Position numbers and translations under genes: made by a program
Notes under the pieces: model-generated
What the model saw: only the letters and a program-made list of their open reading frames with translations
What the model was told of the DNA's origin: nothing
The model's database searches: none
Part shown: piece by piece, positions 53,786-64,000 of the stretch
Layout: each line of letters starts with the position of its first letter
How positions within the stretch are numbered: position 1 is the first letter of the stretch
Assembly (NCBI GenBank): GCA_902779505.1
Contig: CACZBZ010000003.1
Coordinates: forward strand, 62,001 to 126,000
Direction: 5' to 3'
Source of the DNA: an uncultured Lachnospiraceae bacterium
GTDB lineage: Bacteria; Bacillota; Clostridia; Lachnospirales; Lachnospiraceae
DNA: 64,000 nucleotides

Positions 53786-55870
53786 TTAAAGTTTGAAGTA
53801 AGCTATAGCCTCGCTCATCTCTTCGTTTACAGCACGCATCTCCTGCGTTGAAGACTGAGTATCGGTACATGCTTCCGTAACTGTCTGGCATGAAGCCGCA
53901 ACTTCTTCGGCGGTTGCGCCAAGCTCTTCTGATATGGCGCCAAGCTCATCCGTAGATGTGGTAAGCTCTGTCTTAATAGAGTTAAGAGCATCTGTCATAT
54001 GACGAATTGTCTCTATCTCATTAATTGATGCCTCTACCGAATCAGAAAGTACATCGAACTTGTCCTGAGCCTCTTCGATATCTGTCTGTTCTCTGTTGAT
54101 TACGTCCGATACTCGATTAGAGATATCAACTGTTCCCTGAGAAAGACCGATGACATTTTCGATAATCTGACGGATTTCTTTAGCGGAATCGGCAGATGAA
54201 TCAGCCAGACTTCTTATCTCATCAGCAACAACCGCGAATCCTCTTCCGGCTTCACCTGCGCGGGCAGCTTCGATTGAAGCATTAAGCGAAAGCAGGTTGG
54301 TTTGTGCGGCGATTGATTCGATGGCTGTGATCGCTGAACCGATATTCTCAATAGCTGAGTTGGTCTCGCTTATCTTTGCTGTAATCTCGTTCATAGCGGA
54401 AACAGATTCTTTTGCACCTGACAATACGGAACTCATGCAGGCAGATGCCTCGCTGTTGGCATTCTTGATTGTCTGTGATGCATCATGAAGATTCTGCACA
54501 TTATCATTGAGACGCTCAATGTTTTCACCGAGCTGTGATGCTTTTTCAGTCATGGTCTGTGCATGTTCTGCTACACTCTGTGATGTCTCGGCAACTTCGT
54601 TAACCGCTGTGTTGATCTCTGTAATTGCATCAACATTGCTGTTAGTCTTGTCATCAACGCCTACGATAGAACGGTTAAGTTCATCGGCAGCTGTATGAAC
54701 GGATGTCAGTGACTTATCAAGGGCTCCCTTCAAAGCTTCGAATGCATTTATGAGAGACTTGGTCTCTTTGATATGTGATTTTGCATCACATGTTACCGTT
54801 ACATCACCTGTACTGAGCTGTTCAAGTGATTTTGAAAGCTTGATAAGAGGTACAGATATAAATCTCTCGAGCCAGAGGCCTATAAGAACGAAAACGATAA
54901 TGCAGACAGCTATGATAAGAAGTGTAATGCTTCTGATTGCTTTAATGCCTGTCAGTACGTCATCCTCGTCAGCTGTAAGAACTGCGATATATCTGTCACC
55001 TTCACCTATATAATATCCGGCATACTTTGTTTTACCTTTATATTCATAAACAATAATATCAGGATCGGGGTGTTTGCCTTCGGCAAGACCTGCTACAAGA
55101 GACTTAACCGCCGCATTCTCTACAGGATTGCCTACTTTTGATTCATCCGGATGATAAAGCATAGTTCCCTGAGCATCTACAAAATAGATATAAGCAGAAC
55201 TCAGATTAAGTGAAGTCACGTCCGAAATAGCTCCTGCGATATCCTGCACATAAAAAGCTCCGCCGGCAAAACCGATAGGCTTACCGTTATCCAGAATCGG
55301 TGTATATATGGACATTATTATCTGTCCTGATGCCGGACTTGTGAGAATACCTGTATTAAACACGCCATCCTCATCAGCGGTCATGTTATCCTGAAGGCCT
55401 TTCAGTGCATCGCCTTCACGAAGGACCATACCGATAACTCCCTCATTGGGATGAGTGATAACTTTTGAATTCCAGTCGGCAATATAGAGGCCTTCCCAGC
55501 CTGACAGGCTTCCGAAATAATCCAGTGTATACTGCTGAGCCGCTGCTGCTTTGGCCGCATCATTAGGATTCTTCAATGCATCCTTTAAAACCGGAGCTGT
55601 GGCATAAGCCTTGAGTGTTCCCTCATTCTTAGTTACAACGGTATCAAAGGATATACCCACCTCATTAATGGCCTGAACCATGGCATTATGGGTGTAGTCC
55701 TGAACCTCGGTCTTACTCTTATTGATGGACACAACACCGATCAGTAAAGAAGACACAACCAGTGGAATCAGGGAAAACAGAAGCAACGTTACTCGCATAT
55801 TAAGTCTGCTGATAAGACCCTTTTTTGCTCCTGTGGAAGATTGTTTAGCATTTTCTTTCTTCATCAACAT
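53786..55870 (-). CDS. Methyl-accepting chemotaxis protein with dCache sensor
   Basis: A 694-residue receptor: membrane segment near residues 27-50, extracellular double-Cache region (about 55-305) with [11 protein letters not shown] near 198, a second membrane segment (about 312-335), HAMP (about 336-390) and a long signalling coiled coil whose hairpin tip [20 protein letters not shown] near 545 is intact. The C-terminus has no CheR-docking pentapeptide. It is interposed in the polysaccharide cluster but has its own promoter and terminator. GGAGG lies close to the first ATG; a second ATG two codons later has better spacing. Confidence 0.94.
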   Translation of the reverse strand: MLMKKENAKQSSTGAKKGLISRLNMRVTLLLFSLIPLVVSSLLIGVVSINKSKTEVQDYTHNAMVQAINEVGISFDTVVTKNEGTLKAYATAPVLKDALKNPNDAAKAAAAQQYTLDYFGSLSGWEGLYIADWNSKVITHPNEGVIGMVLREGDALKGLQDNMTADEDGVFNTGILTSPASGQIIMSIYTPILDNGKPIGFAGGAFYVQDIAGAISDVTSLNLSSAYIYFVDAQGTMLYHPDESKVGNPVENAAVKSLVAGLAEGKHPDPDIIVYEYKGKTKYAGYYIGEGDRYIAVLTADEDDVLTGIKAIRSITLLIIAVCIIVFVLIGLWLERFISVPLIKLSKSLEQLSTGDVTVTCDAKSHIKETKSLINAFEALKGALDKSLTSVHTAADELNRSIVGVDDKTNSNVDAITEINTAVNEVAETSQSVAEHAQTMTEKASQLGENIERLNDNVQNLHDASQTIKNANSEASACMSSVLSGAKESVSAMNEITAKISETNSAIENIGSAITAIESIAAQTNLLSLNASIEAARAGEAGRGFAVVADEIRSLADSSADSAKEIRQIIENVIGLSQGTVDISNRVSDVINREQTDIEEAQDKFDVLSDSVEASINEIETIRHMTDALNSIKTELTTSTDELGAISEELGATAEEVAASCQTVTEACTDTQSSTQEMRAVNEEMSEAIAYFKL

Positions 55871-55906
55871 AACCCCTCCTTGCAGTTGATAATATTCATA
55901 GATTTA

Positions 55907-55935
55907 ATTATACTCTTTTTGATGAAATTGTACAA
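55907..55935 (-). promoter_or_regulatory. Sigma-A promoter of the chemotaxis receptor gene
   Basis: On the minus strand TTGTAC (55930-55935) and TATAAT (55907-55912) are 17 nt apart, about 35 nt before the start codon. This is a housekeeping-type promoter; no flagellar sigma-28 motif was seen. Confidence 0.75.
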
Positions 55936-56011
55936 CAATTTGCGTATTCTTTATCTAACATCTTTACAATTTTGCACTGAAAAAAGATTTCCTCCACAAT
56001 AGCTTACAGTC

Positions 56012-56977
56012 TCAGCATAATCGGCGTATAATCCCAATCCACAGCTCAATCTGTATCTTTATCAGACTCGGTAGGTTTTTCCATCTGAAAGGCACCTTTT
56101 TGCTTTTTCCTTCTTTGTTAAGGGACATGCTCACGCCCTTAATTAATCCTTTACAATAGGTTTTTCCGTAACCCTTAAGGATAAAGAAAAGTATCTTTAT
56201 AAGGAAGCCCACAAGCAAAAATGGGAGATTAAGCAAAAACTGCAACAAGGGCATGTTTTTCCAGATCAAATAAACATTGTTCCTGCTGCTTAAATCAATC
56301 TTAAATTCATTGTATCTGGAGCCGCTGAAAGCACTTCCCGCGTGCAGGCATACAGCCTCCGGCTCATATAGGTTAACATAACCATTGATCCTTGCTCTGT
56401 AACCCAGGTCTACATCCTCAAGATAGGCAAAATGTCTCTCATCGAACCCACCTATTTCAATCAAAATATCTCTTCTGTATATGGCGCAGCCCGCGCAGGC
56501 GCTGAAGACTTCCTTCTTCTTAAGGCATTTTTCACTTGCTTTTTTGCCCTTACCGTATGCATAAGCCCAACCGAGGGCACAGTAATAATCCCCCGCACCG
56601 TCAATAAGCTCCGGATTATGCAGGCTAAGCATCTTGGCGCTTACGGAAAATATCTTCTCATCTTCATCAATGGCTTTTTCAAGTCTTTCCACCATATCCG
56701 GATCCACTTCCGTATCATTGTTAAGGAGCAGAACGTATTTTGTGAAAGCAGCTTCTATACCAAGATTGACAGCCGGAGCAAAGCCCAGGTTCTCCTTAAG
56801 GGATATAAGCCTTATCTCGGGATGTTCCGCTTTCATCCAATCAGCGCTCCCGTCAGCCGACCCGTTGTCCACAACAATCACTTCAAAGTCTTTGTAATTG
56901 CTTTTATTTAGGCTCGCTATGCATTTTTTCAGATAATCTATCCCATTGTAGTTGGGAATGATAACCGTAGTGTTCAT
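56012..56977 (-). CDS. Glycosyltransferase family 2 (WbbL-like)
   Basis: A 321-residue GT-A enzyme with IPNYNGIDYLKKCI (7-20), VVDNGSADGS near 36, NLGFAPAVNLGIE near 64, LLLNNDTEVD near 84 (the DxD-type motif) and FAYLEDVDLGYRARINGY near 203. A C-terminal hydrophobic stretch (about 260-285) may associate with the membrane. The start at MNTTVIIPNYN has GAGAGG upstream; an ATG 13 codons earlier adds an unrelated stretch. It lies 42 nt behind the next glycosyltransferase gene. Confidence 0.9.
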   Translation of the reverse strand: MNTTVIIPNYNGIDYLKKCIASLNKSNYKDFEVIVVDNGSADGSADWMKAEHPEIRLISLKENLGFAPAVNLGIEAAFTKYVLLLNNDTEVDPDMVERLEKAIDEDEKIFSVSAKMLSLHNPELIDGAGDYYCALGWAYAYGKGKKASEKCLKKKEVFSACAGCAIYRRDILIEIGGFDERHFAYLEDVDLGYRARINGYVNLYEPEAVCLHAGSAFSGSRYNEFKIDLSSRNNVYLIWKNMPLLQFLLNLPFLLVGFLIKILFFILKGYGKTYCKGLIKGVSMSLNKEGKSKKVPFRWKNLPSLIKIQIELWIGIIRRLC

Positions 56978-57019
56978 TATTGCCTCTCTGTCGCAGGTCC
57001 GACATCTGTCAAACACAGC

Positions 57020-58519
57020 TTATCTTTCATCCTCATCGTAAAACATGGGATCGTAGTAATTCTTAAAGCCTTCGAATCCTATCTCTCTTCCCAGGCTTAT
57101 GCTGGTCTTGAGGAATTCATAGTCTTCAAAACGCCCTTTTGCAAGATAATCCTTCACATCTATAAAGGGTTCCTCGATTTTTTCGCCCTTGAATTGCTCA
57201 TCTAATTCATTTATTAAATCCTGATTGTACAGATATCTGTACTCCTCAATTCGCGCAGTCTTTATCAAGCAGGGAATCAACGCTTCGGCCAAAGCCATAT
57301 TACGCACATCCAAAGCATAGCCTGTCTGCTGCAACACCGCTCTGTGCAGGTATCCGCTGAATTTTCTGTTCAGTCCGTCGAAGGGACAAGTCTTGGAATC
57401 ATCGATGATTCCGCCCGTTATTTTATTGCCTTTAAAGACAGGTCCGCCTACCGCACCTACGTCATAGCGGTTGAGAAAAACATTGTAAGCTATTTCTCCT
57501 CTTCGGCTTCCCGTTATCTCATCTTTTATCTCTTTCTTTTTACTCTTGTCCGGGTACTGATATGTGTCTTTGTATTCCACACGGAAAAAGCCCTTATGCT
57601 TGGTATGTTCTACTTCAGCCTTAACTCCTGCGTGAGCCAGATAATCCGCTACAGCTCGCCTGCCGGCTTCATAAGCATAATTCTTGCTCTCCGGATTAGA
57701 CGCAGTGGATCCCTCATGACATCTCCAATGATAGAGGACCTTGCTTATGTGTCCGTAGGATATGGTGAGATCACTGGCCTTTTCACTTGTAAGACCATAT
57801 GCGCGAAGGACTATGTCATGGTCCTGAGCACCGTCATAATCCGGTCTGAACTGCAGTTTCTTCATCAGTTCGGCCTTCATCACCAGGAAGTGGCATATAT
57901 AGTTATTTGACAGTAACAAATCAAGATTAAATTCGGGTTTTATGTTGGGATCAAAGTATTTTGAACCCGTTGAATCACATTTATCCTCATCTGAGTAGAC
58001 AAAGGCGTAATCTTTACCGGCTTCTTTGGCTTCGATTATCTTAACGGCATTTTCGTAGAGGGCATCCGATGTCAGGAGATCGTCATGATCCAAAAGGCCT
58101 ATGTAATCTCCCACAGCCCCCTGCAGTGCACTGTTTGTATTTGCGGATATACCTGCATTCTTATGAAGATGCATATATTTTATCCTGATATCCTTATATT
58201 CCTTTGTCTTCTTCTTGACTTTATCGCTTTTTGAAGCATCCGCAATTATCAGTTCCCAATGCTCATAGGACTGGGCAAGAACCGAATCTATCATCTCAGC
58301 AAGGTACTTTTCATCCGTTTCATATGCCGGAACAATAACAGAGAAGAGGATTGGGCGTCTGAAGACTTTCTTGCTCTGGGCCCTTAAGACTTCTTCGGAA
58401 GGACGGACATAATTATATTTCACCCTGTTACGCATAAGCTGTTCCATGGATGCATATACAGTATCTTTTATTCCGTTACGCTGCATATAGTGATATGCCT
58501 TTTTTAAAGCAGCCGCCAT
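57020..58519 (-). CDS. Glycosyltransferase family 2, large form
   Basis: A 499-residue enzyme. After an N-terminal helical region comes a GT-A domain with IVPAYETDEKYLAEMIDSVL near residue 63, NAGISANTNSA near 120, LLDHDDLL near 139 (metal motif) and SDEDKCD near 177. The C-terminal half holds GPFDG-like and FSGYLHRAV segments found in partner domains of two-domain surface-glycan transferases. AAGGAGATAAG precedes the ATG. It shows no frame damage, unlike its two relatives upstream. Confidence 0.88.
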   Translation of the reverse strand: MAAALKKAYHYMQRNGIKDTVYASMEQLMRNRVKYNYVRPSEEVLRAQSKKVFRRPILFSVIVPAYETDEKYLAEMIDSVLAQSYEHWELIIADASKSDKVKKKTKEYKDIRIKYMHLHKNAGISANTNSALQGAVGDYIGLLDHDDLLTSDALYENAVKIIEAKEAGKDYAFVYSDEDKCDSTGSKYFDPNIKPEFNLDLLLSNNYICHFLVMKAELMKKLQFRPDYDGAQDHDIVLRAYGLTSEKASDLTISYGHISKVLYHWRCHEGSTASNPESKNYAYEAGRRAVADYLAHAGVKAEVEHTKHKGFFRVEYKDTYQYPDKSKKKEIKDEITGSRRGEIAYNVFLNRYDVGAVGGPVFKGNKITGGIIDDSKTCPFDGLNRKFSGYLHRAVLQQTGYALDVRNMALAEALIPCLIKTARIEEYRYLYNQDLINELDEQFKGEKIEEPFIDVKDYLAKGRFEDYEFLKTSISLGREIGFEGFKNYYDPMFYDEDER

Positions 58520-58587
58520 CTTATCTCCTTCCGGATTATTCCCCTTTGTCCTTGCTATCCTCTGTCCTTTTAGTCAATTATGAAATC

Positions 58588-58614
58588 GGCAGACAACACT
58601 TCCGTGTGTCTGCC
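58588..58614 (-). terminator. Intrinsic terminator-like hairpin after the phosphohexomutase gene
   Basis: GGCAGACA-CAC / GTGTGTCTGCC with a one-base bulge and loop TTCC, on the minus-strand 3' side of the phosphohexomutase gene. The T run after it is weak. Confidence 0.65.
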
Positions 58615-58649
58615 TGATTAATTTACTCTATTGTTATGTTAATGAAGTT

Positions 58650-60371
58650 CTAAATATACTTCTTCAAGCTCTCTGTAAGCTTTGCATTCTTTTCTTTTGC
58701 ATCTTCGATGCTGTTACCCTTAACCCCCATGTAGAACTTAAGCTTGGGCTCTGTTCCCGAAGGTCTTGCACAGCACCATGCATCCTTATCAAGTTCAAAA
58801 TAAAGAACATTTGACTTGGGAAGACCTGTGTTTGTCTTCTCGCCTGTGGCAAGATCGATAACCACATCCTTGTCATAGTCTCTGAACTTAAGAACTTTCC
58901 AATCTCCGAAATCCTTAGGAGGATCGTTACGAAGCTTTTCCATTATTGCAGCTATCTGCTTGGTTCCTTCGATACCCTTGAGAGTAATCGCATACTGGTC
59001 TTCTCTGTAATAGCCGTACTCTTCGTACATCTTAACCATTCTGTCCCATACGGTCTCGCCATGAGCCTTGCACCATGCGGCAACTTCACAGAGACACATA
59101 ACCGCAACTACCGCGTCCTTGTCCCTTGCATGTGTTCCCGCAAGACATCCATAGGATTCTTCAAGTCCGAATACATAATTGTTGGAGCCTGTCTGTTCAA
59201 AGAGCTTAATCTGCTCTCCGATAAACTTGAATCCCGTAAGAACTTCTATAAGCTTAACGCCGTATTTTGCCGCAATGGGATCCGCCATATTGGTTGTTAC
59301 GATGGTCTTAACCATAGCGGGATTAACGGGCATAAGTCCGCTTTCCTTCCTCTCTCTTAGGATATATTCGGCAATAAGCATGCCTGACATATTACCTGTG
59401 AAAGGAATGTATTCTCCACTCTTAGTATCAAGGGCATAGATTCCCAGTCTGTCCGCATCGGGATCTGTAGCCAGTACTATGTCCGCGTTTTTCTCTTTTG
59501 CAAGCTTAAGAGCAAGAGTAAATGCCTTTGGATCCTCGGGATTGGGATACTCAAGTGTTGTGAATGCGGGATCCGGGTCTTCCTGTTCGGGAACCACATA
59601 TACATGCTTGAATCCAAGTTCCTTAAGTATTCTTCTTACCGGCTTGTTACCTGTTCCATGGAAAGGTGTATATACTATTCTGATGTCCTCAGCCATCTGC
59701 TTGATAACATCGGGATGAATGATCTGCTTTTTAAGCTCGACCATGTATTTATCGTCTATCTCTGCACCGATTACTTTGTAAAGACCTGCTTTAACGGCAT
59801 CATCCTTAGACATGGTCTTAACGGCATGATAATCCGTTACAGCCTTTACCTCGCTTATGATATCCTTATCTCTGGGCGCGGTTACCTGTGCGCCGTCTTC
59901 CCAATATACCTTGTATCCGTTATATTCCGGAGGATTGTGGCTTGCAGTAACAACTATACCCGAGATACAGCCCAGAGTTCTTAAAGCAAATGAAAGCTCG
60001 GGTGTGGGTCTGAGTTCGTCAAAAACATAAGCCTTGATGCCGTTGGCAGCCAGACAAAGTGCCGCTTCATCAGCGAATTCGGGACTCATATATCTGCAGT
60101 CATAAGCTATGGCAACACCTCTGTCCTTGCCATTGTTCTTGATAATATAATTGGCAAGACCCTGAGTTGCCTTTCTGACAGTGTATATATTCATTCTGTT
60201 GCTTCCGGCACCGATGACACCCCTGAGTCCACCTGTACCGAATTCCAATTCCTTATAGAATCTGTCTTCTATTTCTTTGTCGTTTCCTTCAATCTTCTTA
60301 AGCTCGGCTTTGGTGTCCGCATCGAAATAATCATCCTCCAGCCAGAACTTGTAATCCTCTCTGTAGCTCAT
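58650..60371 (-). CDS. Phospho-sugar mutase (phosphoglucomutase/phosphomannomutase)
   Basis: Interconverts hexose-6-phosphate and hexose-1-phosphate, supplying nucleotide-sugar precursors. The 573-residue enzyme has the catalytic serine loop TASHNPPEYNGYKVYW near residue 143, the metal loop DPDADRLG near 305, the sugar-binding EESYGC near 405 and the phosphate-binding RPSGTEPK near 539. Length and motifs are normal. AAGGAGG lies 6 nt before the ATG. Placed among glycosyltransferase genes, which fits a polysaccharide role. Confidence 0.95.
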   Translation of the reverse strand: MSYREDYKFWLEDDYFDADTKAELKKIEGNDKEIEDRFYKELEFGTGGLRGVIGAGSNRMNIYTVRKATQGLANYIIKNNGKDRGVAIAYDCRYMSPEFADEAALCLAANGIKAYVFDELRPTPELSFALRTLGCISGIVVTASHNPPEYNGYKVYWEDGAQVTAPRDKDIISEVKAVTDYHAVKTMSKDDAVKAGLYKVIGAEIDDKYMVELKKQIIHPDVIKQMAEDIRIVYTPFHGTGNKPVRRILKELGFKHVYVVPEQEDPDPAFTTLEYPNPEDPKAFTLALKLAKEKNADIVLATDPDADRLGIYALDTKSGEYIPFTGNMSGMLIAEYILRERKESGLMPVNPAMVKTIVTTNMADPIAAKYGVKLIEVLTGFKFIGEQIKLFEQTGSNNYVFGLEESYGCLAGTHARDKDAVVAVMCLCEVAAWCKAHGETVWDRMVKMYEEYGYYREDQYAITLKGIEGTKQIAAIMEKLRNDPPKDFGDWKVLKFRDYDKDVVIDLATGEKTNTGLPKSNVLYFELDKDAWCCARPSGTEPKLKFYMGVKGNSIEDAKEKNAKLTESLKKYI

Positions 60372-60411
60372 CTTTTCCCTCCTTTATATACCAGTGACAT
60401 TTTATCATAAT

Positions 60412-62272
60412 CTAGGCCTTTAGTGAATAGTCGCTCCTGTCTAAGGAGAAGTTGGGATTGAAGTAAGGGTCCCCCTCTTCAAGCTCTTTTTTCCACTTTT
60501 CTCTGAAGAGAGCAGACTCTTCGTTATAGCGTTTTGCCTTCTCGGGATCCTCCACATCTATGCCCCTGCTGGCCGATTCAAAATGATAGAGTTCCGCAAA
60601 AGGTGTAAATACGTTGAGATAGCCCTTCTTTCTGAACTTAAGGCAGAGATCCACGTCATTAAGAGATATCTTAAAGTCCTCGTCAAGTCCGCCCACTTCG
60701 TCAAAAAGAGCCTTCTTTACCATAAGACAAGCCCCCGTAACGGCTGTAACATTCTGGGCGTAACAAAGTCTTCCCATATATCCCAGATTGTCATAGGCCT
60801 TACCGTAGTGAGTATGACCTGCTGTCCTGTGAGCACCCAAGCCTATTACAACACCGGCGTGCTGTATTGACTTGTCGTCATAGAGAAGCTTGGCGCCTAC
60901 GGCAGCCACATCCTCTCTCTGGGCATACATAAGCATTTCTTCCAGCCAGTTAACGGATATAACCTTTGTATCATTGTTAAGCAGGACAATATATTCGCCT
61001 TCTGCTTTTGATACGCCGAAATTGTTGATCTTGGAATAATTGAACTCTGATCTCGTAATTGTCATAGGTGGTCTTCTCAAGAATGGAAGTCACACATCTC
61101 TCAAGATCCGCCTTGTGGTCCTTGTTGGGGATTATTATGGAGATCTTGGGAGTTCCCTGAATCTCGTAGCTAATTCTGAATATAGTCTCGAAAGCTCTGG
61201 TGCTGGCAATCTTGAAGTTCTTGAAGCCGTGAGTGTGAAGATGGTCCGCAACCGCTCCTCTGGCGGCTTCTATGGCATAACTCTTGGCATTGATATCACT
61301 TGCCACGCTGCCCGCATGACTTCTCCAATAATAGAGAAGCTTGGGAACATGAACCACCTTTTCAGCCTTGTCGGTAAGTCTTAATATCATGTCATGATCC
61401 TGGCTTCCGTCGAATTTGCTTCTGAAGAGCTCCGTACCTTCAAGCAGGCTTCTCTTAAAGCAGCTGAAATGGCAGATATAGTTATTAGCTCTTAAGTTGT
61501 CTATTGCGTAGTCGGGCTTGAAATGCATGGTGATCATATTGTTGATGCTGCCCTTGTGGAAAGTGGTCTCATCACAATAGATATAGTCCGCATTCTGCTC
61601 GTTAATAACCTTCACATATTCGTAGAGCACTGAAGGATGCAGAATATCGTCATGATCGAAGAGACCTATATATTCGCCCGTGGACATGGCAAAACACTGA
61701 TTTGTATTGCCGGATATACCCTCGTTATTCTCAAGTTTTTTATATTTGATTCTCTTGTCGGCCTCCGCTCTTTTTTTGCAGTATTCACCTACGTATCCGT
61801 GAGATGAGTCGGAGCCGTCCGCCAGGCAAAGTTCCCAGTTACGGTAGGTCTGGTAGGCCACGGAATCTATCATCTCGGTAAGGAATTCCCGGGGAGTGTT
61901 GTAAAGAGGCACAAGTATACTGATGACAGGTTCTTTGTCAAATCTGGCTTCTTCCTGTCTCTTTCTTTCATCTGCATCGGGAAAAGAGGCCGTACCATAA
62001 CTCTTGGCAGCCTTTTTCTCGTTGATCTTGTGGGCGAGCTTCGCCTTGAAGCCCGCAAAACCACCGAGTCCCTTCACTCTTTTCATGAATTTGGCGGATC
62101 TAAGCATGAGGATTCTTATGCCCTTTGTGCATTTCCAAAGGGGATTGTTGTGAATCCTGTCCAGCTTGAATTTGAGCATGGCATTGGCTTCTTCCAGCTC
62201 GGCCACTTTTGCAATATATTCGTTGCATCTTTGATGCTCTTCTTCGTAGAGTTTTTTGTAATCGTCAGCCAT
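60412..62272 (-). pseudogene. Two-domain family 2 glycosyltransferase, broken by an internal deletion and frameshift
   Basis: The 5' part starts at 62272 and encodes a GT-A domain with ISILVPLYNTP near residue 112, NEGISGNTNQCF near 183 and LFDHDDIL near 205, then the start of a second domain (ISIIIPNKDHKADL), and stops out of frame at 60977 after TTYDNYEI. The 3' part resumes in another frame near 61047 with EFNYSKINNFGVSKAEGEYIV and runs to 60412. Intact relatives have about 30 residues (the VENNS motif region) between these points, so a segment of roughly 90-100 nt appears lost near 61045-61060. It overlaps the next gene by TAATG. Confidence 0.82.
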
Positions 62273-64000
62273 TACACTACCTCAATATATCTTCCGGTGA
62301 ATCTGCACAAGGTAAGTCTTGCAGCCAGTCCTTTGGCGATAACTCCCACCTGATAACGTCCCTTTGGAACAGCGGACATATCGGGTCTTAAGGAAAAACC
62401 GCATAAAACCGCCTTCTCTTCAGGATCGAGATTGATCTCAAGATCGGGTCTGTATATCTTGTTACAGGGAATCTCAAAGATTCCGCCTTCACCCTTAATA
62501 AGTATTTTAAAATCAAAGCAGGAATTGTCACTTCCTGCAACGAAAGTATAGCCGCCAAAATAGATATCCTTGGCATCGGGCCTGTTCTTTGCCTCAGGTC
62601 CCAGAAAATACTCTATGCTTCCGCTCTGTTCCATACTGATAATAAGGCATTCATTCTCCCACTCAGGCTTAAGGGCATAGTTCACCTTCTTAGCCTTGCA
62701 GTTGCAGATATTGCCTTTCTTATTGTATTCGTACTCGTAGGCACAGGTATAATTGCTGTCAAGAATATCATTGGTGAGATAATCATGATAATAAGGATCC
62801 TTGGCATAAAGATTCGGATGCTTCTCATAGAGAAGAGTCCTTTCATTCATGAGTCTTTCTATCTTCTCGGCAGATTCATCATCGCCTCTGCTCAGTGACT
62901 CATAGTGCCAAAGATGGGTGGTATTGACCACCACATTGTCATAGCCCGCTTCATAAAGCGAGTAGCAAAGGTCCACGTCATTAAAGGCCACTTTGAATTT
63001 CTCATCAAAACCGCCTATGGAATCGAACTTTTCTTTATCCAGAAGAAGACATGCTCCGGTAACGGCCAGAACATTCCTGTCCATATCATTGGCATGATCA
63101 TAGTAGGGATGGTCGTCTTCCTTATACTGAAGCTTATGAACGGGACCCAGTCTGAGATTGGTGATACCGCAATGCTGTATCATCTTGCTCTCGGGATAAT
63201 AAAGCTTTGCCCCCACTGCTCCCACATGGGACATCTCCGCATAGGCCATCATACGATAGAGCCACTTACTGTCTCTTATCTCTATATCATCGTTAAGGAA
63301 GAGGAGATATTCACCCCCCGCTTCCTTTGCTCCTCTGTTGCATATTCTTGCAAAATTGAATTCCTGAGGCTCATATATGTATCTTATGTCTTTAAAGCCC
63401 AGAGAATCAGCCTTTTTGTACTTTTCTATTATTTGTTCAATCGTAATTTTATTTTCTTCGGTGCTGCCGTTGTCAATTACGATAATTTCGTACGAAACAC
63501 CTGTTGTTAATTTGATAAAAGACCGAAGCATCTGGTCCAGTATCTTCGGATTGTCTTTTGAAGGCACCACAACGGACACCAGATCATCACCGTTGTAAGA
63601 AGGCACAAATCTTCTGTCCTTTACACTGTTGGTGGAATTGTCATTATGGTAGAGCACATAATCCACATGCTTGACCTGATCACGCTCAAGTCCTCTTGCA
63701 GACTTCACCACCGTATCATAGATATCACTGCCTTCAACAAAAGCTCATCCTGATGGTGCGGTTGGAGTTGAGCTCATCCTCATCACCGTAGACAACCATG
63801 ACTTTGGGGTCCTTCATGGCGGCAGCAATAACATTCTTTGCCTTTGAATCCACCTTCTTCTTATCCTCAATCAGAAGGATAACATCATCGCCCAGCCTGC
63901 ACTTTTCAATGCCCGCCAGATAGTCTGCCTCTTTTTTCCTGATCCAGGAATCATAGGAAACATACTGTCTGTCCAGCTCTTTATAATACTTTTTGTTAAG
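62272..64000 (-). pseudogene. Family 2 glycosyltransferase, frame-broken and truncated by the window edge
   Basis: From the window edge an open frame encodes a GT-A fragment ending VVYGDEDELNSNRT and stops at 63734. A second frame, from about 63744, continues AFVEGSDIYDTVVKSARG and encodes a further GT2 domain (VVVPSKDNPKILDQML, VIDNGST, LFLNDDIEI, FNDVDLCYSLYEAGYDN) plus a beta-rich C-terminal domain to 62272. Intact relatives have about 30-40 residues between DELNSN and the AF segment, so a short segment is missing near 63745-63762 together with a frame change. The 5' end lies outside the window. Confidence 0.78.

Noticed and set aside
55871..56011. Sigma-28 flagellar promoter for the chemotaxis receptor
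   Set aside because: No TAAA-N15-GCCGATAA-type sequence; a good housekeeping promoter is present instead.

Overview
This 64 kb window comes from the chromosome of a Firmicutes bacterium, most likely a member of the Lachnospiraceae; the genus cannot be fixed from sequence alone. The grounds are moderate G+C, strong AGGAGG-type ribosome binding sites, AddAB instead of RecBCD, glutaminyl-tRNA synthetase next to DUF2225 and DHH genes, a glnA-ANTAR pair, DUF6062/DUF6106-type proteins and a ClpX with a long acidic linker. No rRNA, tRNA, CRISPR array, phage or transposase gene was seen. Nearly all genes lie on the minus strand. The plus-strand genes are thiT-thiN, one 63-residue membrane protein, one large surface protein and one toxin gene.

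Layout: 0-12.3 kb holds asnA; a CPBP-protease/DUF6062 pair; a TPP riboswitch controlling thiT-thiN; addB-addA; and a TetR regulator. 12.4-22.3 kb holds a small membrane protein; an operon of a GGDEF-EAL protein, a DHH phosphoesterase, glnS and DUF2225; a GT-C-like membrane protein; and guaB. 22.3-31.4 kb holds two envelope proteins, an MBOAT/SGNH acylation pair, glnA-ANTAR, and hisC-methyltransferase-hslO. Two long imperfect palindromes lie in this stretch, one in the glnA leader and one upstream of hisC. 31.4-37.5 kb holds a cysteine-rich Ig-repeat surface protein, a metallo-beta-lactamase lipoprotein fused in frame to a DUF975 membrane protein, a type III toxin-antitoxin locus of the CptIN class, and dinB. 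37.5-49.9 kb holds a flavoprotein, a lone PTS-IIC-like permease, an SGNH/acyltransferase/membrane-protein operon, a broken radical SAM gene, an orphan MetQ-like lipoprotein, clpX and an HtrA protease. 50-64 kb is a surface-polysaccharide region: family 2 glycosyltransferases (two of them broken), a phosphohexomutase, an initiating sugar-phosphate transferase and an LCP ligase, with a chemotaxis receptor embedded among them.

The strongest system-level observation is the type III toxin-antitoxin locus at 35.39-36.08 kb. Two 52-nt tandem repeats can each fold as a hairpin whose loop pairs with a downstream tract (a pseudoknot). They are followed by a weak terminator and then a 165-residue CptN/ToxN-like ribonuclease gene. 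The second notable theme is a series of genes that look as if a short internal segment has been removed: three cause frameshifts (radical SAM and two glycosyltransferases), one damages the start of the surface protein, and glnA lacks a conserved block in frame. They may be real lesions or assembly errors, and raw reads would decide.
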